A DNA stretch of 64,000 nucleotides from NCBI GenBank assembly GCA_017531305.1, contig JAFXLG010000025.1, positions 1-64,000 of the forward strand, in the 5' to 3' direction. Positions within the stretch are counted from its first letter, which is position 1. Each line of letters starts with the position of its first letter. This DNA is from Alistipes sp. GTDB taxonomy: Bacteria > Bacteroidota > Bacteroidia > Bacteroidales > Rikenellaceae. Shown in pieces: positions 16,034 through 25,822 of the stretch. Below the pieces are notes generated by a model. That model was not told the origin of the DNA and searched no databases. It saw nothing but the letters and a program-made list of their open reading frames with translations. Made by a program: the position numbers and the translations under genes.

Positions 16034-18166
16034 CTAATCATAGAAACCCCAAGAGATACCCATCTTGAACATACCTGGATTCTGGGCGTAACCTGCGGCA
16101 GTCATATACTGACCATTGCCGAAGAGCCCCATATTCGCATGCTGGTATTTCAAGAAAATGCGCATTCTCTTCCACTTAGCCGTCACAAAAGCGTCAATAT
16201 AGGGATAGTTACCTATCTTATACTCTCGCTGGTTGTAGAAACTTGCCAATGCTGGATTGTACGAAGGAGCATAATACTTGGTATTAAGCTTGCCGTCAAA
16301 TCCTAACTGCATCCTCAGCACGTTGCTCTTTACCCAAAACTCATAGTAGTAAGAGAGATACGCGCTGACGGTGGGAACGGGAATAACATCCTGATTCGAA
16401 CTCCACTGCATCAATGCCCTGTGGTCGAAATGAAATCCGCCTAAACGGAAATCTTTGCGAGCATACAAACTCGTCATGCTTATCGCTCCTGATTCCTGCT
16501 GAATCATGCTTGTTGCATCATAATAGATTTTGTTGGATACAACGCCCTGCCATGCTTTGATCTCCAAAGCCCATGCAGGGATTTCGAGCGATACCTCAAA
16601 ACGAGTTTCATCCTCCTTTTCAAAGGAGTTGAACCACACATAGTGATTCGAGAATAGGTTTTCCTCCCAATAAGAGGGCGACTGCATTGTCTGCGAGAAT
16701 CGTCCTGAGAGGATAACGGGGTTACTGCGGATCTTTGCTGTGAGTGCAATATGCGCATTTAATGCAAAGTCTCCTCCTCTATAGCCCGATGGGTAATACT
16801 TAAGATCAGCACCCCAATCGGCAACTTTTTTAATCTTGCCACTTACGGCTCCATAAGCATACCAAGCACTCTTTTTTACCTTGCCCTGCTTGCCTGCTAT
16901 ATAGTCGTTCATGTCAAATTGCGAATATGCGTACATATCCAATCCGATACCGCCACCTAAGCGACCTACGGCTCCGTCACGATCCCACGGTTGCGCCTCT
17001 ACGAAAATTCTGTTCGAAAGGACTCGCTCTCTGATAGAATCGCGGCTATGGATTGGGGATATGTACCAATCCTTGTAATATACATCTTCTGTAGCCTCAT
17101 ATTCACCCTTGTCGTTTATGTCTCCACGCTCGTTGGTGAATTTGGCATATTTGTCGGTGTAGAGCTTGCTCCAAGTGTTATATTCGAAGATATGCCCTAC
17201 ATAAATTGCAGACAAATCTGCTAACGAGAAATCGTAATCAGTAACGCTCTGCAAAGGTATGGCGTATGCCTGCTTGATGAAGAACGAGTTGTTACGATAT
17301 GAGTTTTCTGCTTCGGCATTAGCTAACTTCATCGGTACTCCCGAAGGATGTTCAAATGTAGTGTCAGCTACTGCCCACAAGCCCACTGCACCACCATTTT
17401 CGCGCTGCTTTATACGGTTGTTGATATATGCAGCGTGTAGAGAGTATCGCTTGCCTGTGTGGGCAAATGCAGCTGCCAGATTGTGGTTTGTAGTGCGTTG
17501 CCACTCATACAGACCCTTCGTGCCACGAGATTTGTAGCTTACATTGAAGCTGGTCGAAGGCGATACGTTGTGTGTTGTGGTGATCTCAAAATGCTCCTCT
17601 CTATACTTTTTCTGCCCCGACTCTAAATATTGGAAATTCAGATATGGAGTTTTAGAGTTGTAGAATGGAACATTATCCATTCTATAGGTGTACGCATCGT
17701 ATGATTGAGCAAACTTGAAATCTGCGCTTTTTGTTCTGTCAAAATAGTTGAATGGCAATGTCGATTGACCCAATCCACCGAGCGTGATATCTCCTACTCC
17801 ATTGCGGTAGTATGGGTAGTCGATGCGCCACTGCTCCAGTGTAGTATCCATCGGCATGATTTTCACATCGTTCATCTCGCGACTTACGTGCCACATGAAA
17901 TTTGGCAACGCTCTAACAGAATCTCCAAAGTAGTATGACTCCAGCGGCTTGCGAATTCTTTTGACCTTGGTGGAGTCCTCTTGTTCTCCCTCTTCACCCT
18001 CCTCTTGGGTGGTGTCATAAGGGTTTGTTCCACCTAATGAGACATTCTCGCCACGGCGATTGGCGCGAGCTAAGGCTGCAGCATCCAACTGAGCATACGC
18101 AACATCTGGCAGCAGGGCAAAAAAGCCTGCGACAACCAAAATCATTATGCGTAGTGCCATCTTCAT
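16034..18166 (-). CDS. Putative outer-membrane porin (Porin_10 family)
   Basis: The protein has 710 residues, a Sec signal peptide ending near VAYAQ, an acidic low-complexity linker (EEGEEGEQEDSTK) and then a long series of amphipathic beta strands rich in aromatic residues, ending with GISWGFYD. This pattern fits the putative-porin family PF14121 of Bacteroidetes. The solute is unknown. It lies between pssA (25 bp upstream on this strand) and the lytic transglycosylase, so all three envelope genes may form one operon. Confidence 0.75.
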   Translation of the reverse strand: MKMALRIMILVVAGFFALLPDVAYAQLDAAALARANRRGENVSLGGTNPYDTTQEEGEEGEQEDSTKVKRIRKPLESYYFGDSVRALPNFMWHVSREMNDVKIMPMDTTLEQWRIDYPYYRNGVGDITLGGLGQSTLPFNYFDRTKSADFKFAQSYDAYTYRMDNVPFYNSKTPYLNFQYLESGQKKYREEHFEITTTHNVSPSTSFNVSYKSRGTKGLYEWQRTTNHNLAAAFAHTGKRYSLHAAYINNRIKQRENGGAVGLWAVADTTFEHPSGVPMKLANAEAENSYRNNSFFIKQAYAIPLQSVTDYDFSLADLSAIYVGHIFEYNTWSKLYTDKYAKFTNERGDINDKGEYEATEDVYYKDWYISPIHSRDSIRERVLSNRIFVEAQPWDRDGAVGRLGGGIGLDMYAYSQFDMNDYIAGKQGKVKKSAWYAYGAVSGKIKKVADWGADLKYYPSGYRGGDFALNAHIALTAKIRSNPVILSGRFSQTMQSPSYWEENLFSNHYVWFNSFEKEDETRFEVSLEIPAWALEIKAWQGVVSNKIYYDATSMIQQESGAISMTSLYARKDFRLGGFHFDHRALMQWSSNQDVIPVPTVSAYLSYYYEFWVKSNVLRMQLGFDGKLNTKYYAPSYNPALASFYNQREYKIGNYPYIDAFVTAKWKRMRIFLKYQHANMGLFGNGQYMTAAGYAQNPGMFKMGISWGFYD

Positions 18167-18191
18167 CCTTAGCCTGTTTTTAACTAAACTA

Positions 18192-18905
18192 CTATTTCTT
18201 GAGATTTATTGCCCATCTTATGGCTGAAACCAATATGTAGGTCAAGATTATTGCTGGTATGGCATATTGGGTAAAAGCGATGATCATGATCAAGCTGAAA
18301 AGAATAAATCCATAACGAATCTCATTCCCTTTCAATCCGAATCCCTTGAACTTCAGAGCAAACATTCTGATTGGGCTGATCAATAGATATGCCATAATGA
18401 TGGAGATGAGCAAAATCCACTCCTTAGCCAACGAAAACTCCCCTGCGGCAATCAACGATGCTATAGAGAGGCAGAAAAGAGCATTTGCTGGAGTAGGCAG
18501 ACCGCAAAACTCCGTATGCTGAGTATCATCTACGTTGAACTTAGCTAATCTCAAAGCCGAAAAAGCAACGATAATAAGGCAGAGATATGCAGCGTATTCC
18601 ATTACCTCTGCAGATGTTTGAGACACTTGAGGTACGCCGAGGAAGGTGTAATACATGGCAAGTGCTGGAACCAAGCCAAACGATACCATGTCAGCCAAAG
18701 AATCCAACTCTCCTCCGATAGCCGATGAGCTTTTGAGCAGTCGGGCTGTGAATCCGTCAAAGAAGTCAAAAACGGCAGCAATAACCACCAGCCAGAATGC
18801 CAATTTAATATCCTGAGATCCGATTATCGCAATCGTAGCGACAGATCCACATACCAAATTACCAAGTGTAAGCATGTTTGGTATGGTAAAGAGTCTAATC
18901 TTCAT
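18192..18905 (-). CDS. pssA: CDP-diacylglycerol--serine O-phosphatidyltransferase
   Basis: This 237-residue polytopic membrane enzyme makes phosphatidylserine, the precursor of phosphatidylethanolamine. The CDP-alcohol phosphotransferase motif is complete: DFFDGFTARLLKSS followed by GGELDSLADMVSFG, with the Asp residues that bind metal. About seven hydrophobic helices are visible. The N-terminus (MKIRLFTIPNMLTLGNL) is characteristic. It is transcribed divergently from manC and leads the pssA-porin-transglycosylase group. Confidence 0.93.
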   Translation of the reverse strand: MKIRLFTIPNMLTLGNLVCGSVATIAIIGSQDIKLAFWLVVIAAVFDFFDGFTARLLKSSSAIGGELDSLADMVSFGLVPALAMYYTFLGVPQVSQTSAEVMEYAAYLCLIIVAFSALRLAKFNVDDTQHTEFCGLPTPANALFCLSIASLIAAGEFSLAKEWILLISIIMAYLLISPIRMFALKFKGFGLKGNEIRYGFILFSLIMIIAFTQYAIPAIILTYILVSAIRWAINLKK

Positions 18906-18937
18906 CTTTTTTTGTTATAATTTGCTTTTTCAGTCGG

Positions 18938-18966
18938 CAAAGTTACGAATAATTTTTCTATCTTTG
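18938..18966. promoter_or_regulatory. Divergent -7 elements between pssA and manC
   Basis: The minus-strand TAACTTTG (18938-18945) faces pssA and the plus-strand TATCTTTG (18959-18966) faces manC. Both match TAnnTTTG. They are 13 bp apart within a 90-bp intergenic gap. Confidence 0.6.
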
Positions 18967-18995
18967 TATAATTATTAAAATTTCTTTATATTTAT

Positions 18996-20072
18996 ATGGT
19001 AAAAAATAGGACATATTGCGTCATTATGGCGGGTGGAGTCGGTGCCCGTTTTTGGCCACAGAGTAGAAAATCGAAGCCAAAGCAGTTTCTCGATATCTTA
19101 GGTACAGGTAAATCTTTCATCCGCGCCACCTATGAGCGTTTCTTGCCAATGGTGCCATCAGAGAATTTTTTGGTAGTTACAAATCAGAACTACAAAGAGC
19201 TGGTTTTGGAGCATATTCCCGAACTCAAAGAGAGTCAGGTTTTATGTGAGCCGATAGGTCGCAATACTGCTCCATGTATTGCCTATGCTGCATATAGTCT
19301 TAAGAAGATTGACCCTGAGGCACAGATGATTGTGACTCCTGCCGATCATCTTATCCTGAATGAGACAGAATTCCATTCCATTATCGGTGAGTGTCAGGCA
19401 TTTGTCGAGCAGAGCAATGCCTTGATGACTGTCGGTATTAAGCCAAGTCGCCCAGAGACAGGTTATGGTTATATCCAGAAATCCAATTCCGATGTTATCA
19501 GCCGCGTAAAGTGCTTTACCGAGAAGCCAAATCTTGAACTTGCTCAGACCTTTGTGGAGTGTGGTGAGTTTTTCTGGAATGCAGGTATCTTCATCTGGAA
19601 GGTGAAGAGTATTGTCGAGGCTTTTGAGAAGTTCTTGCCTGAGCACCATGCACTCTTTAGCTCTATTGTCGATGATTTGGGTACTTCACGTGAGGCAGAA
19701 GCTATTACTCAAGTCTTCTCGGAGTGTAAATCCATTTCGATCGATTACGGCATTATGGAGAAGGCTGAGAATGTGTTTGTACGATGTGGCGATTTCGGCT
19801 GGAGTGATGTAGGTACTTGGGGATCGGTGTATCAGCTTTCTCGCAAGGATGCGTATGCCAATGCCAAGTCTCATGATGGCATTTACCTATACAACACTCG
19901 CAGTTCTATCGTATCTCTACCAAAGGATAAGATAGCGGTTGTTAACGGCTTGAAAGACTACATTATAGTCGATACAGAAGATGCGTTGCTTATATGCCCC
20001 AAAAGCGAGGAGCAGAGCATCAGAAAATACATTGATGATATTAAGTTTGACAAAGGCGATAAATACATTTAA
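18996..20072 (+). CDS. manC: Mannose-1-phosphate guanylyltransferase
   Basis: This 358-residue enzyme makes GDP-mannose from mannose 1-phosphate and GTP. The nucleotide-binding signature is VIMAGGVGARFWPQSR with KPKQFL. VTPADHLI, GYGYIQ, FTEKP and FFWNAGIFIWK are further family motifs. It lacks the C-terminal isomerase domain of bifunctional ManC/AlgA enzymes. A separate manA gene lies at 27132-28121, so the fructose-6-phosphate to GDP-mannose route is partly encoded here. It is the first gene of a seven-gene plus-strand run with short gaps. Confidence 0.93.
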   Translation: MVKNRTYCVIMAGGVGARFWPQSRKSKPKQFLDILGTGKSFIRATYERFLPMVPSENFLVVTNQNYKELVLEHIPELKESQVLCEPIGRNTAPCIAYAAYSLKKIDPEAQMIVTPADHLILNETEFHSIIGECQAFVEQSNALMTVGIKPSRPETGYGYIQKSNSDVISRVKCFTEKPNLELAQTFVECGEFFWNAGIFIWKVKSIVEAFEKFLPEHHALFSSIVDDLGTSREAEAITQVFSECKSISIDYGIMEKAENVFVRCGDFGWSDVGTWGSVYQLSRKDAYANAKSHDGIYLYNTRSSIVSLPKDKIAVVNGLKDYIIVDTEDALLICPKSEEQSIRKYIDDIKFDKGDKYI

Positions 20073-20102
20073 TGCATCTTGTTGCCAATAAATTTTTGAG
20101 AT

Positions 20103-22046
20103 ATGGAAAATAAGAAACAGAAAATTTCTCTCCCCGATAACGCCTATCGTGAACTAAAGGCGGGTGAGGAGTATAAACCATTGATGCCAGCAGATTCTAC
20201 CCCAGCTGAAGTTACGCCATATTCTGTTGGTATGGGTGTTTTGATGGCTGTGATCTTTTCGGCGGCTGCAGCCTTTCTTGGATTGAAGGTCGGTCAGGTC
20301 TTCGAGGCTGCTATCCCTATCGCTATCATTGCAGTCGGTATGGGTACTGCTTTGGGTAAGAAGAATATGTTGGGACAAAACGTCATTATCCAATCTATCG
20401 GTGCCTCTTCGGGAGTTATTGTTGCGGGTGCTATCTTTACCTTGCCTGCACTTTATATCTTGGGTTTGGATGCGCAGTTTTACCAAATTTTCCTCTCTTC
20501 TTTGCTCGGAGGAGTCTTGGGTATTGTATTGTTGATACCTTTCCGCAAATATTTCGTCAAGGAGATGCATGGTAAATATCCATTTCCTGAGGCTACTGCC
20601 ACAACTGAGGTGTTGGTATCGGGCGAAAAGGGCGGCAATCAGGCTAAGTTGTTGGCTATCGCTGGTCTTGTGGGTGGATTGTACGACTTCTGTGTCAGCA
20701 CATTTGGAGCATGGACCGAGGTAGTTTCGACTCGTATCTCAGCATTTGGAGAGATGTGTGCCGACAAATTTAAGGTCGTATTCTCGCTTAATACAGGTGC
20801 TGCCGTATTGGGTTTGGGATATATCATCGGTCTTAAATATGCGGTTATTATCACCGCAGGATCATGTCTTGTGTGGTTCTTGATCGTACCACTTATCGGA
20901 TCTGTTTCTGCTGAGGCAGCCGTGTTGTCACCAGAGGATATCTTTACAACGTATGGTCGTCCTATCGGCATCGGTGGTATCGCTATGGCAGGTCTTATCG
21001 GTATTATCCGTCAGGCAGGCATTATCCGTCAGGCTGTGGGTTTGGCTGTTAGCGAGCTTACTTCGAAGAAGGGTGATGTATCTGTGGCAGAGCCTCGTAC
21101 TCAGCGTGATTTGTCGATGAAACTGATTCTCTCGCTCTTGATTGCAGCACTCATTTCATGCTTCGTATTCTTCCAGTTTGGTCTTTTGGGTAATGGCTTC
21201 CAGAGTGTCGTGGCATTGCTTATTGTATTTGTCATTGCGTTCCTGTTTACTACCGTAGCAGCCAATGCTATTGCAATTGTGGGTACAAACCCTGTATCGG
21301 GAATGACGCTTATGACACTTATTCTCAGCTCGTTGGTGCTTGTAAGTGTCGGTATCAATGGTACTGAGGGTATGACTGCAGCGTTGATTATCGGTGGCGT
21401 GGTTTGTACGGCTTTGTCGATGGCGGGAGGTTTTATCACAGACCTTAAAATTGGTTATTGGTTGGGTACATCTCCTCGCAAGCAGGAGGGCTGGAAGTTC
21501 CTCGGCACGTTTGTGTCGGCAATCACTGTTGCAGGTGTGATGTTGGTGCTTAACGATACCTATGGCTTTACAGGCGAGAATGCTTTGGTAGCACCTCAGG
21601 CTAATGCTATGGCGGCTGTTATTCAGCCTCTTATGACAGGTGGCTCTACCCCATGGATTCTCTACTTTATGGGTGCGGCGTTGGCATTGGTTTTGACCTT
21701 TATCGGTGTTCCTGCTTTGGCATTCTCTTTGGGTATGTTTATCCCAATGTATCTTAATGCTCCGCTGGTTGTCGGTGGTCTTATTGCTTGGTTCGTATCT
21801 AACCGTTCGAAGGATGAGGCTTTGAATAAAGCTCGCTTCGATCAGGGTACGCTCATTGCATCGGGTTTCATTGCTGGTGGTGCTTTGATGGGTGTTGTAT
21901 CGGCTGTGTTGAAGTTCGTTGGTGTTGAGTGGTATATGGCTGAGTGGGCAGTATCGAAGGATGCCGAGTGGTTAGGTTTGGCGATGTATATTGTGCTTAT
22001 AGCATATATGACAATTCATACCTTGCGAGCTAAAAAAGAGGAGTAA
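20103..22046 (+). CDS. OPT-family oligopeptide transporter
   Basis: This 647-residue protein has about 14-16 hydrophobic helices and OPT family motifs: the N-terminal SVGMGVLMAVIFSAAAAFLG, KYPFPEATATTEVL and NPVSGMTLMTLI. OPT proteins are proton-coupled importers of small peptides or peptide-like siderophores. Its place 48 bp upstream of pepT supports a peptide import role (inference from context). It sits in the inner membrane. Confidence 0.9.
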   Translation: MENKKQKISLPDNAYRELKAGEEYKPLMPADSTPAEVTPYSVGMGVLMAVIFSAAAAFLGLKVGQVFEAAIPIAIIAVGMGTALGKKNMLGQNVIIQSIGASSGVIVAGAIFTLPALYILGLDAQFYQIFLSSLLGGVLGIVLLIPFRKYFVKEMHGKYPFPEATATTEVLVSGEKGGNQAKLLAIAGLVGGLYDFCVSTFGAWTEVVSTRISAFGEMCADKFKVVFSLNTGAAVLGLGYIIGLKYAVIITAGSCLVWFLIVPLIGSVSAEAAVLSPEDIFTTYGRPIGIGGIAMAGLIGIIRQAGIIRQAVGLAVSELTSKKGDVSVAEPRTQRDLSMKLILSLLIAALISCFVFFQFGLLGNGFQSVVALLIVFVIAFLFTTVAANAIAIVGTNPVSGMTLMTLILSSLVLVSVGINGTEGMTAALIIGGVVCTALSMAGGFITDLKIGYWLGTSPRKQEGWKFLGTFVSAITVAGVMLVLNDTYGFTGENALVAPQANAMAAVIQPLMTGGSTPWILYFMGAALALVLTFIGVPALAFSLGMFIPMYLNAPLVVGGLIAWFVSNRSKDEALNKARFDQGTLIASGFIAGGALMGVVSAVLKFVGVEWYMAEWAVSKDAEWLGLAMYIVLIAYMTIHTLRAKKEE

Positions 22047-22094
22047 ACTTAGGTGAGTCTTTACTTTAGATAAATAATATAACTATTTTATAAT

Positions 22095-23312
22095 ATGGAA
22101 CTTAAAGATAGATTTTTGAAATACGTTTCGTTTGATACTCAATCAGATGAGAACAGCACAACTTTCCCTTCTACCGACAAGCAACTTGTCTTGCTAAACT
22201 ATTTGGCTGATGAGATGCGTAGCTTGGGAATGGTAGATGTTACGGTAGATAAATATGGCTATGCGATGGGTACAATCCCTGCGACCAAAGGCTTTGAGAA
22301 TGCTCCCGTTATCGGCTTTATTTCGCATGTCGATACATCGCCCGATATGAGTGGCAAGGATGTGAAGCCACACGTTATTGATGAGTATGACGGATCGGAT
22401 ATTCAGCTCAACGGGAGCCTGACGATGAAGGTTGCTGAATTCCCTGAGTTAAAGCGTTTCGTGGGTCATACATTGATCCATACCGATGGTTCTACCCTTT
22501 TGGGTGCAGACGATAAGGCAGGCTGTGCCGAGATCATGACTGCCGCAGAGTACCTGATCTCCCATCCTGAGATAGAGCATGGCAAGATTCGAATCGGCTT
22601 TACTCCAGATGAGGAGATTGGTCGAGGTGTCGATTACTTCGATGTGCAGGCTTTCGGTGCCGATTTTGCCTATACTATGGATGGTGGCTATGAGGGTGAG
22701 TTGGAGTATGAGAATTTCAATGCAGCTGCGGCAACTATCGAGATTCAGGGTCGTAATGTCCACCCAGGATATGCCAAGGATAAGATGATTAACGCCATTC
22801 AGGTTGCCTGCGAGTTGAATTCATTGCTTCCTGCGGTTCAGCGTCCAGAGAATACCGAGGGTTATGAGGGATTCTATCATTGTGTGGGCTTCAACGGTAC
22901 GGTTGAGAATGCTAAGATCAGCTATATCATCCGCGATCACGATAGCGAGAAGTTCGAGCAGAAGAAGGTCTATATGTGGAGTTGCGTGGATCTTCTGCAG
23001 AAGCGTTATGGCGCAGAGGTGTTGAAACTTACTCTTAAGGATCAGTATTTCAATATGCGTAAGATGGTTGAGCCACATCCTCAGGTGATCGACAAGGCTA
23101 TGGAGGCTATGCGCCTTTCGGATGTGAAGCCTATCGTTCGCCCTATTCGTGGCGGAACAGATGGCGCGCGTCTTTCGTTTATGGGCTTGCCATGTCCTAA
23201 TATTTTTACAGGTGGCATGAACTTCCATGGAAAGTTTGAGTATTGTTCGCTCAACACTATGCAGAAGGCTGTTAGAGTGATTGTGAACTTGGCTCAGTTG
23301 TGGGCAAAGTAA
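22095..23312 (+). CDS. pepT: Peptidase T (tripeptide aminopeptidase)
   Basis: This 405-residue cytoplasmic M20B peptidase carries the two-zinc ligands in HVDTSPDMSG, LLGADDKAG, TPDEEIGRG and MDGG. The dimerisation/lid segment is GRNVHPGYAKDKM, and PIRGGTDGARLSFMGLP comes near the end. It removes N-terminal residues from tripeptides. Placed after the OPT transporter, it likely digests imported peptides. Confidence 0.95.
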   Translation: MELKDRFLKYVSFDTQSDENSTTFPSTDKQLVLLNYLADEMRSLGMVDVTVDKYGYAMGTIPATKGFENAPVIGFISHVDTSPDMSGKDVKPHVIDEYDGSDIQLNGSLTMKVAEFPELKRFVGHTLIHTDGSTLLGADDKAGCAEIMTAAEYLISHPEIEHGKIRIGFTPDEEIGRGVDYFDVQAFGADFAYTMDGGYEGELEYENFNAAAATIEIQGRNVHPGYAKDKMINAIQVACELNSLLPAVQRPENTEGYEGFYHCVGFNGTVENAKISYIIRDHDSEKFEQKKVYMWSCVDLLQKRYGAEVLKLTLKDQYFNMRKMVEPHPQVIDKAMEAMRLSDVKPIVRPIRGGTDGARLSFMGLPCPNIFTGGMNFHGKFEYCSLNTMQKAVRVIVNLAQLWAK

Positions 23313-23343
23313 AAGTTTAGATAAACGCTATAATAAATTATAT

Positions 23344-23856
23344 ATGAAAGGGTTTAGAGAGATTGATCCTAAGCAACTGCAGGATAATGTTTTTAAGCTT
23401 ATAGGCTCTGATTGGATGCTGATCACGGCGGGAGATCATGAATCTCAGAATACTATGACTGCATCGTGGGGCGGCTTTGGATATGTGTGGAACTACCCTG
23501 TTGCCTATGTGGTGATTCGTCCTCAGCGTTACACCTATGAGTTTACCGAGCGTGAGGAGCGTATGACGCTCAGCTTCTTCTCAGAGGAGTGGCGTAAGGC
23601 GTTGGCATATTGCGGTTCTCATTCGGGTCGTGATGAGGATAAGTTTGCTACAGCAGGTATCAGCGTGGAGTTTACTGAGAATGGTACGCCTGCAATAGCT
23701 GAGGCTCGTTTGGTGATGGAGTGCAAGAAGATATATGTCGATATGCTCAAAGAGGAGAATTTCTTGGATAAGGATATTATCAAGAGCTGGTATCCAGCAT
23801 CGGATTACCACCGAGCATATATGTTGAAGATAGAACATGTATTCATAAAGGAATAA
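23344..23856 (+). CDS. Flavin reductase-like FMN-binding protein
   Basis: This 170-residue protein belongs to the flavin_reduct split-barrel family: NTMTASWGGFGYVWN and VIRPQRYTYEF contact FMN in relatives, and SGRDEDKFATAGI is also typical. Members reduce flavin with NAD(P)H or act as flavoredoxins. Its stop overlaps almost exactly with the nadE start (1-bp gap), so the two are probably translationally coupled. The partner is unknown. Confidence 0.85.
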   Translation: MKGFREIDPKQLQDNVFKLIGSDWMLITAGDHESQNTMTASWGGFGYVWNYPVAYVVIRPQRYTYEFTEREERMTLSFFSEEWRKALAYCGSHSGRDEDKFATAGISVEFTENGTPAIAEARLVMECKKIYVDMLKEENFLDKDIIKSWYPASDYHRAYMLKIEHVFIKE

Positions 23857-23857
23857 G

Positions 23858-25789
23858 ATGGATAATTTCGGATTTTTCAAGGTTGCTGCAGCTATTCCCG
23901 ACCTAAAGGTTGCCGATTGCGAGTATAACCTCTCTCGTATTGTGGATATGATGCAGCAAGCAGCCGACAAGGGTGTGAGTGTTGTGGTTTTTCCTGAGCT
24001 CTCGCTCACCTCGGCAACGTGTGGGGATTTATTCCTGCAGTCGAAGCTTTTGGAGCAGGCTCAGATGGCTTTATGTGATGTGGCGGTGGTTACCGCCCAT
24101 GTCCCTGTGACGGCTATTGTAGGATTGCCTATGCAGTATGGCGATAAGATATATAATTGTGCTGCTGTGGTGGCTTCGGGCGAGATTATGGGTATTGTAC
24201 CTAAGGTGTATCTCGATGATAGAGCCGATTCAGCCGAGAGCCGTTATTTCTCATCTGGTATGGATGCAGTAGCGGGTGATGTTGATTTATCGACTCAGAC
24301 TGTATATTTTGGTAATCATCAGCTCTTTACTGTTGATGGCGTGACGTTTGGTGTGGAGGTCGGATCTGATATGTATGCACCTATCTCCCCTGCTGCAAAG
24401 ATGGCATTAGGCGGAGCGAAATTGGTATTTAACCTATCTTCGCGTGCCGAGAGTGTTGCTAAGTATGATTCTATGGTGGAGCAAATCCGCAGTCAATCAT
24501 CACGTTCTCACATTGGTTATATCTATGCTTCATCGGGCGTTGGCGAATCGTCAGCAAATTCTGTATATGCGGGTGATGTGATTATCGCAGAGAATGGACG
24601 CGTTTTGGCTCAAAGCAAGCGATTCGAGATGGCTGAACAACTTGTTGTGGCAGATGTCGATTTGGAGATTCTGGATAATGCTCGTAAGGCTAATGGGCTA
24701 TTCTCGGAGGGTGCAGAACTCGTTTCGTATGACTATAACGAGACCGAGCTGAACCGTGAGGATGAAGGTTTTGAGCTGATGCGCGAGGTTGATCCTATGC
24801 CATTTGTTCCAGCCGATGAAGTTCTTAGAGCAAAACATTGTCGTGAGATATTTGAAATTCAGACTCTTGGATTGGCAAAACGCTTGAAGCATACCTCATC
24901 GCGTTGTGCTGTAATAGGCGTTTCTGGTGGTTTGGACTCTACTTTGGCTTTGCTGGTGGCGGTACACGCTTTTGATCGTCTGGGGTTGGATAGAAAGGGA
25001 ATTGTTGGTATCACGATGCCCGGTTTCGGTACGACTGACCGTACTTATAACAATGCCGTTACGCTAATCAAGGAGTTGGGTATCACACTTAAGGAGATCT
25101 CTATCGCGGCAGCGTGTCGCCAGCATTTTGCAGATATTGGTCTTTCGGAAGGTGATCGTTCGGTGACGTATGAGAATTCTCAAGCCCGTGAGCGCACTCA
25201 GATCCTGATGGATGTTGCCAATATGATGGGTGGCTTGGTTGTCGGTACGGGAGATATGAGCGAGTTGGCATTGGGTTGGGCTACATATAATGGCGACCAG
25301 ATGTCGATGTATGGCGTAAATTGCTCAGTACCAAAGACTCTGGTGCGTCATATGGTTGAGTGGTATGCTAAGACTGAGAATAATCAGAAGGTTAAGACTG
25401 CGTTGTTGGATGTTGTCGCTACACCTGTAAGCCCAGAGCTTCTGCCTGCCGATGAGAAGGGCGAGATTGCTCAGAAGACGGAGGATCTGGTAGGTCCTTA
25501 TGAGTTGCATGATTTCTTTATCTACCACTTTGTCGGCAACGGATTTACACCATCGAAGATACTATTCTTGGCAGAAAAGGCGTTCTATGGTAAATATGAT
25601 AGGGCAACTATACTCAAGTGGATGCGAACATTCTTCTGGCGATTCTTCTCGCAGCAGTTTAAACGCTCCGCTTCGCCCGATGGTCCAAAGGTGGGCGGTG
25701 TGTCGCTCTCATCAAAGGATTGGCGTATGCCTTCGGATGCTTGCGCTACGATGTGGATCAAGGAGTGTGAGATGTTGGCGAAGTTATAA
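23858..25789 (+). CDS. nadE: NAD+ synthetase with nitrilase-like domain lacking the catalytic Cys
   Basis: This 643-residue protein has the layout of glutamine-dependent NAD synthetase: a CN-hydrolase glutaminase domain (about 1-270) and an NAD synthase domain (about 320-640) with VSGGLDSTLALL near residue 356, ENSQARERTQILMD, GTGDMSELALGW and SPELLPADEKGEIAQKTEDL. The synthase part looks fully active. In the glutaminase domain, E47 (FPELSLT) and K116 (VPKVYL) are present. The catalytic Cys of the EICEDLW motif is replaced: the sequence reads GVEVGSDMY with Gly169. The loop after the Lys is also divergent. I infer that the enzyme uses free ammonia, or obtains it from another glutaminase. Confidence 0.93.
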   Translation: MDNFGFFKVAAAIPDLKVADCEYNLSRIVDMMQQAADKGVSVVVFPELSLTSATCGDLFLQSKLLEQAQMALCDVAVVTAHVPVTAIVGLPMQYGDKIYNCAAVVASGEIMGIVPKVYLDDRADSAESRYFSSGMDAVAGDVDLSTQTVYFGNHQLFTVDGVTFGVEVGSDMYAPISPAAKMALGGAKLVFNLSSRAESVAKYDSMVEQIRSQSSRSHIGYIYASSGVGESSANSVYAGDVIIAENGRVLAQSKRFEMAEQLVVADVDLEILDNARKANGLFSEGAELVSYDYNETELNREDEGFELMREVDPMPFVPADEVLRAKHCREIFEIQTLGLAKRLKHTSSRCAVIGVSGGLDSTLALLVAVHAFDRLGLDRKGIVGITMPGFGTTDRTYNNAVTLIKELGITLKEISIAAACRQHFADIGLSEGDRSVTYENSQARERTQILMDVANMMGGLVVGTGDMSELALGWATYNGDQMSMYGVNCSVPKTLVRHMVEWYAKTENNQKVKTALLDVVATPVSPELLPADEKGEIAQKTEDLVGPYELHDFFIYHFVGNGFTPSKILFLAEKAFYGKYDRATILKWMRTFFWRFFSQQFKRSASPDGPKVGGVSLSSKDWRMPSDACATMWIKECEMLAKL

Positions 25790-25822
25790 TAAGGGTTATT
25801 TAGAACTTAATACTTTTAATAT

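Noticed and set aside
21000..21035. Short tandem duplication in the OPT transporter gene (IIRQAGIIRQA)
   Set aside because: OPT proteins commonly have a similar repeated Ile-rich segment at this position, so it is probably normal.
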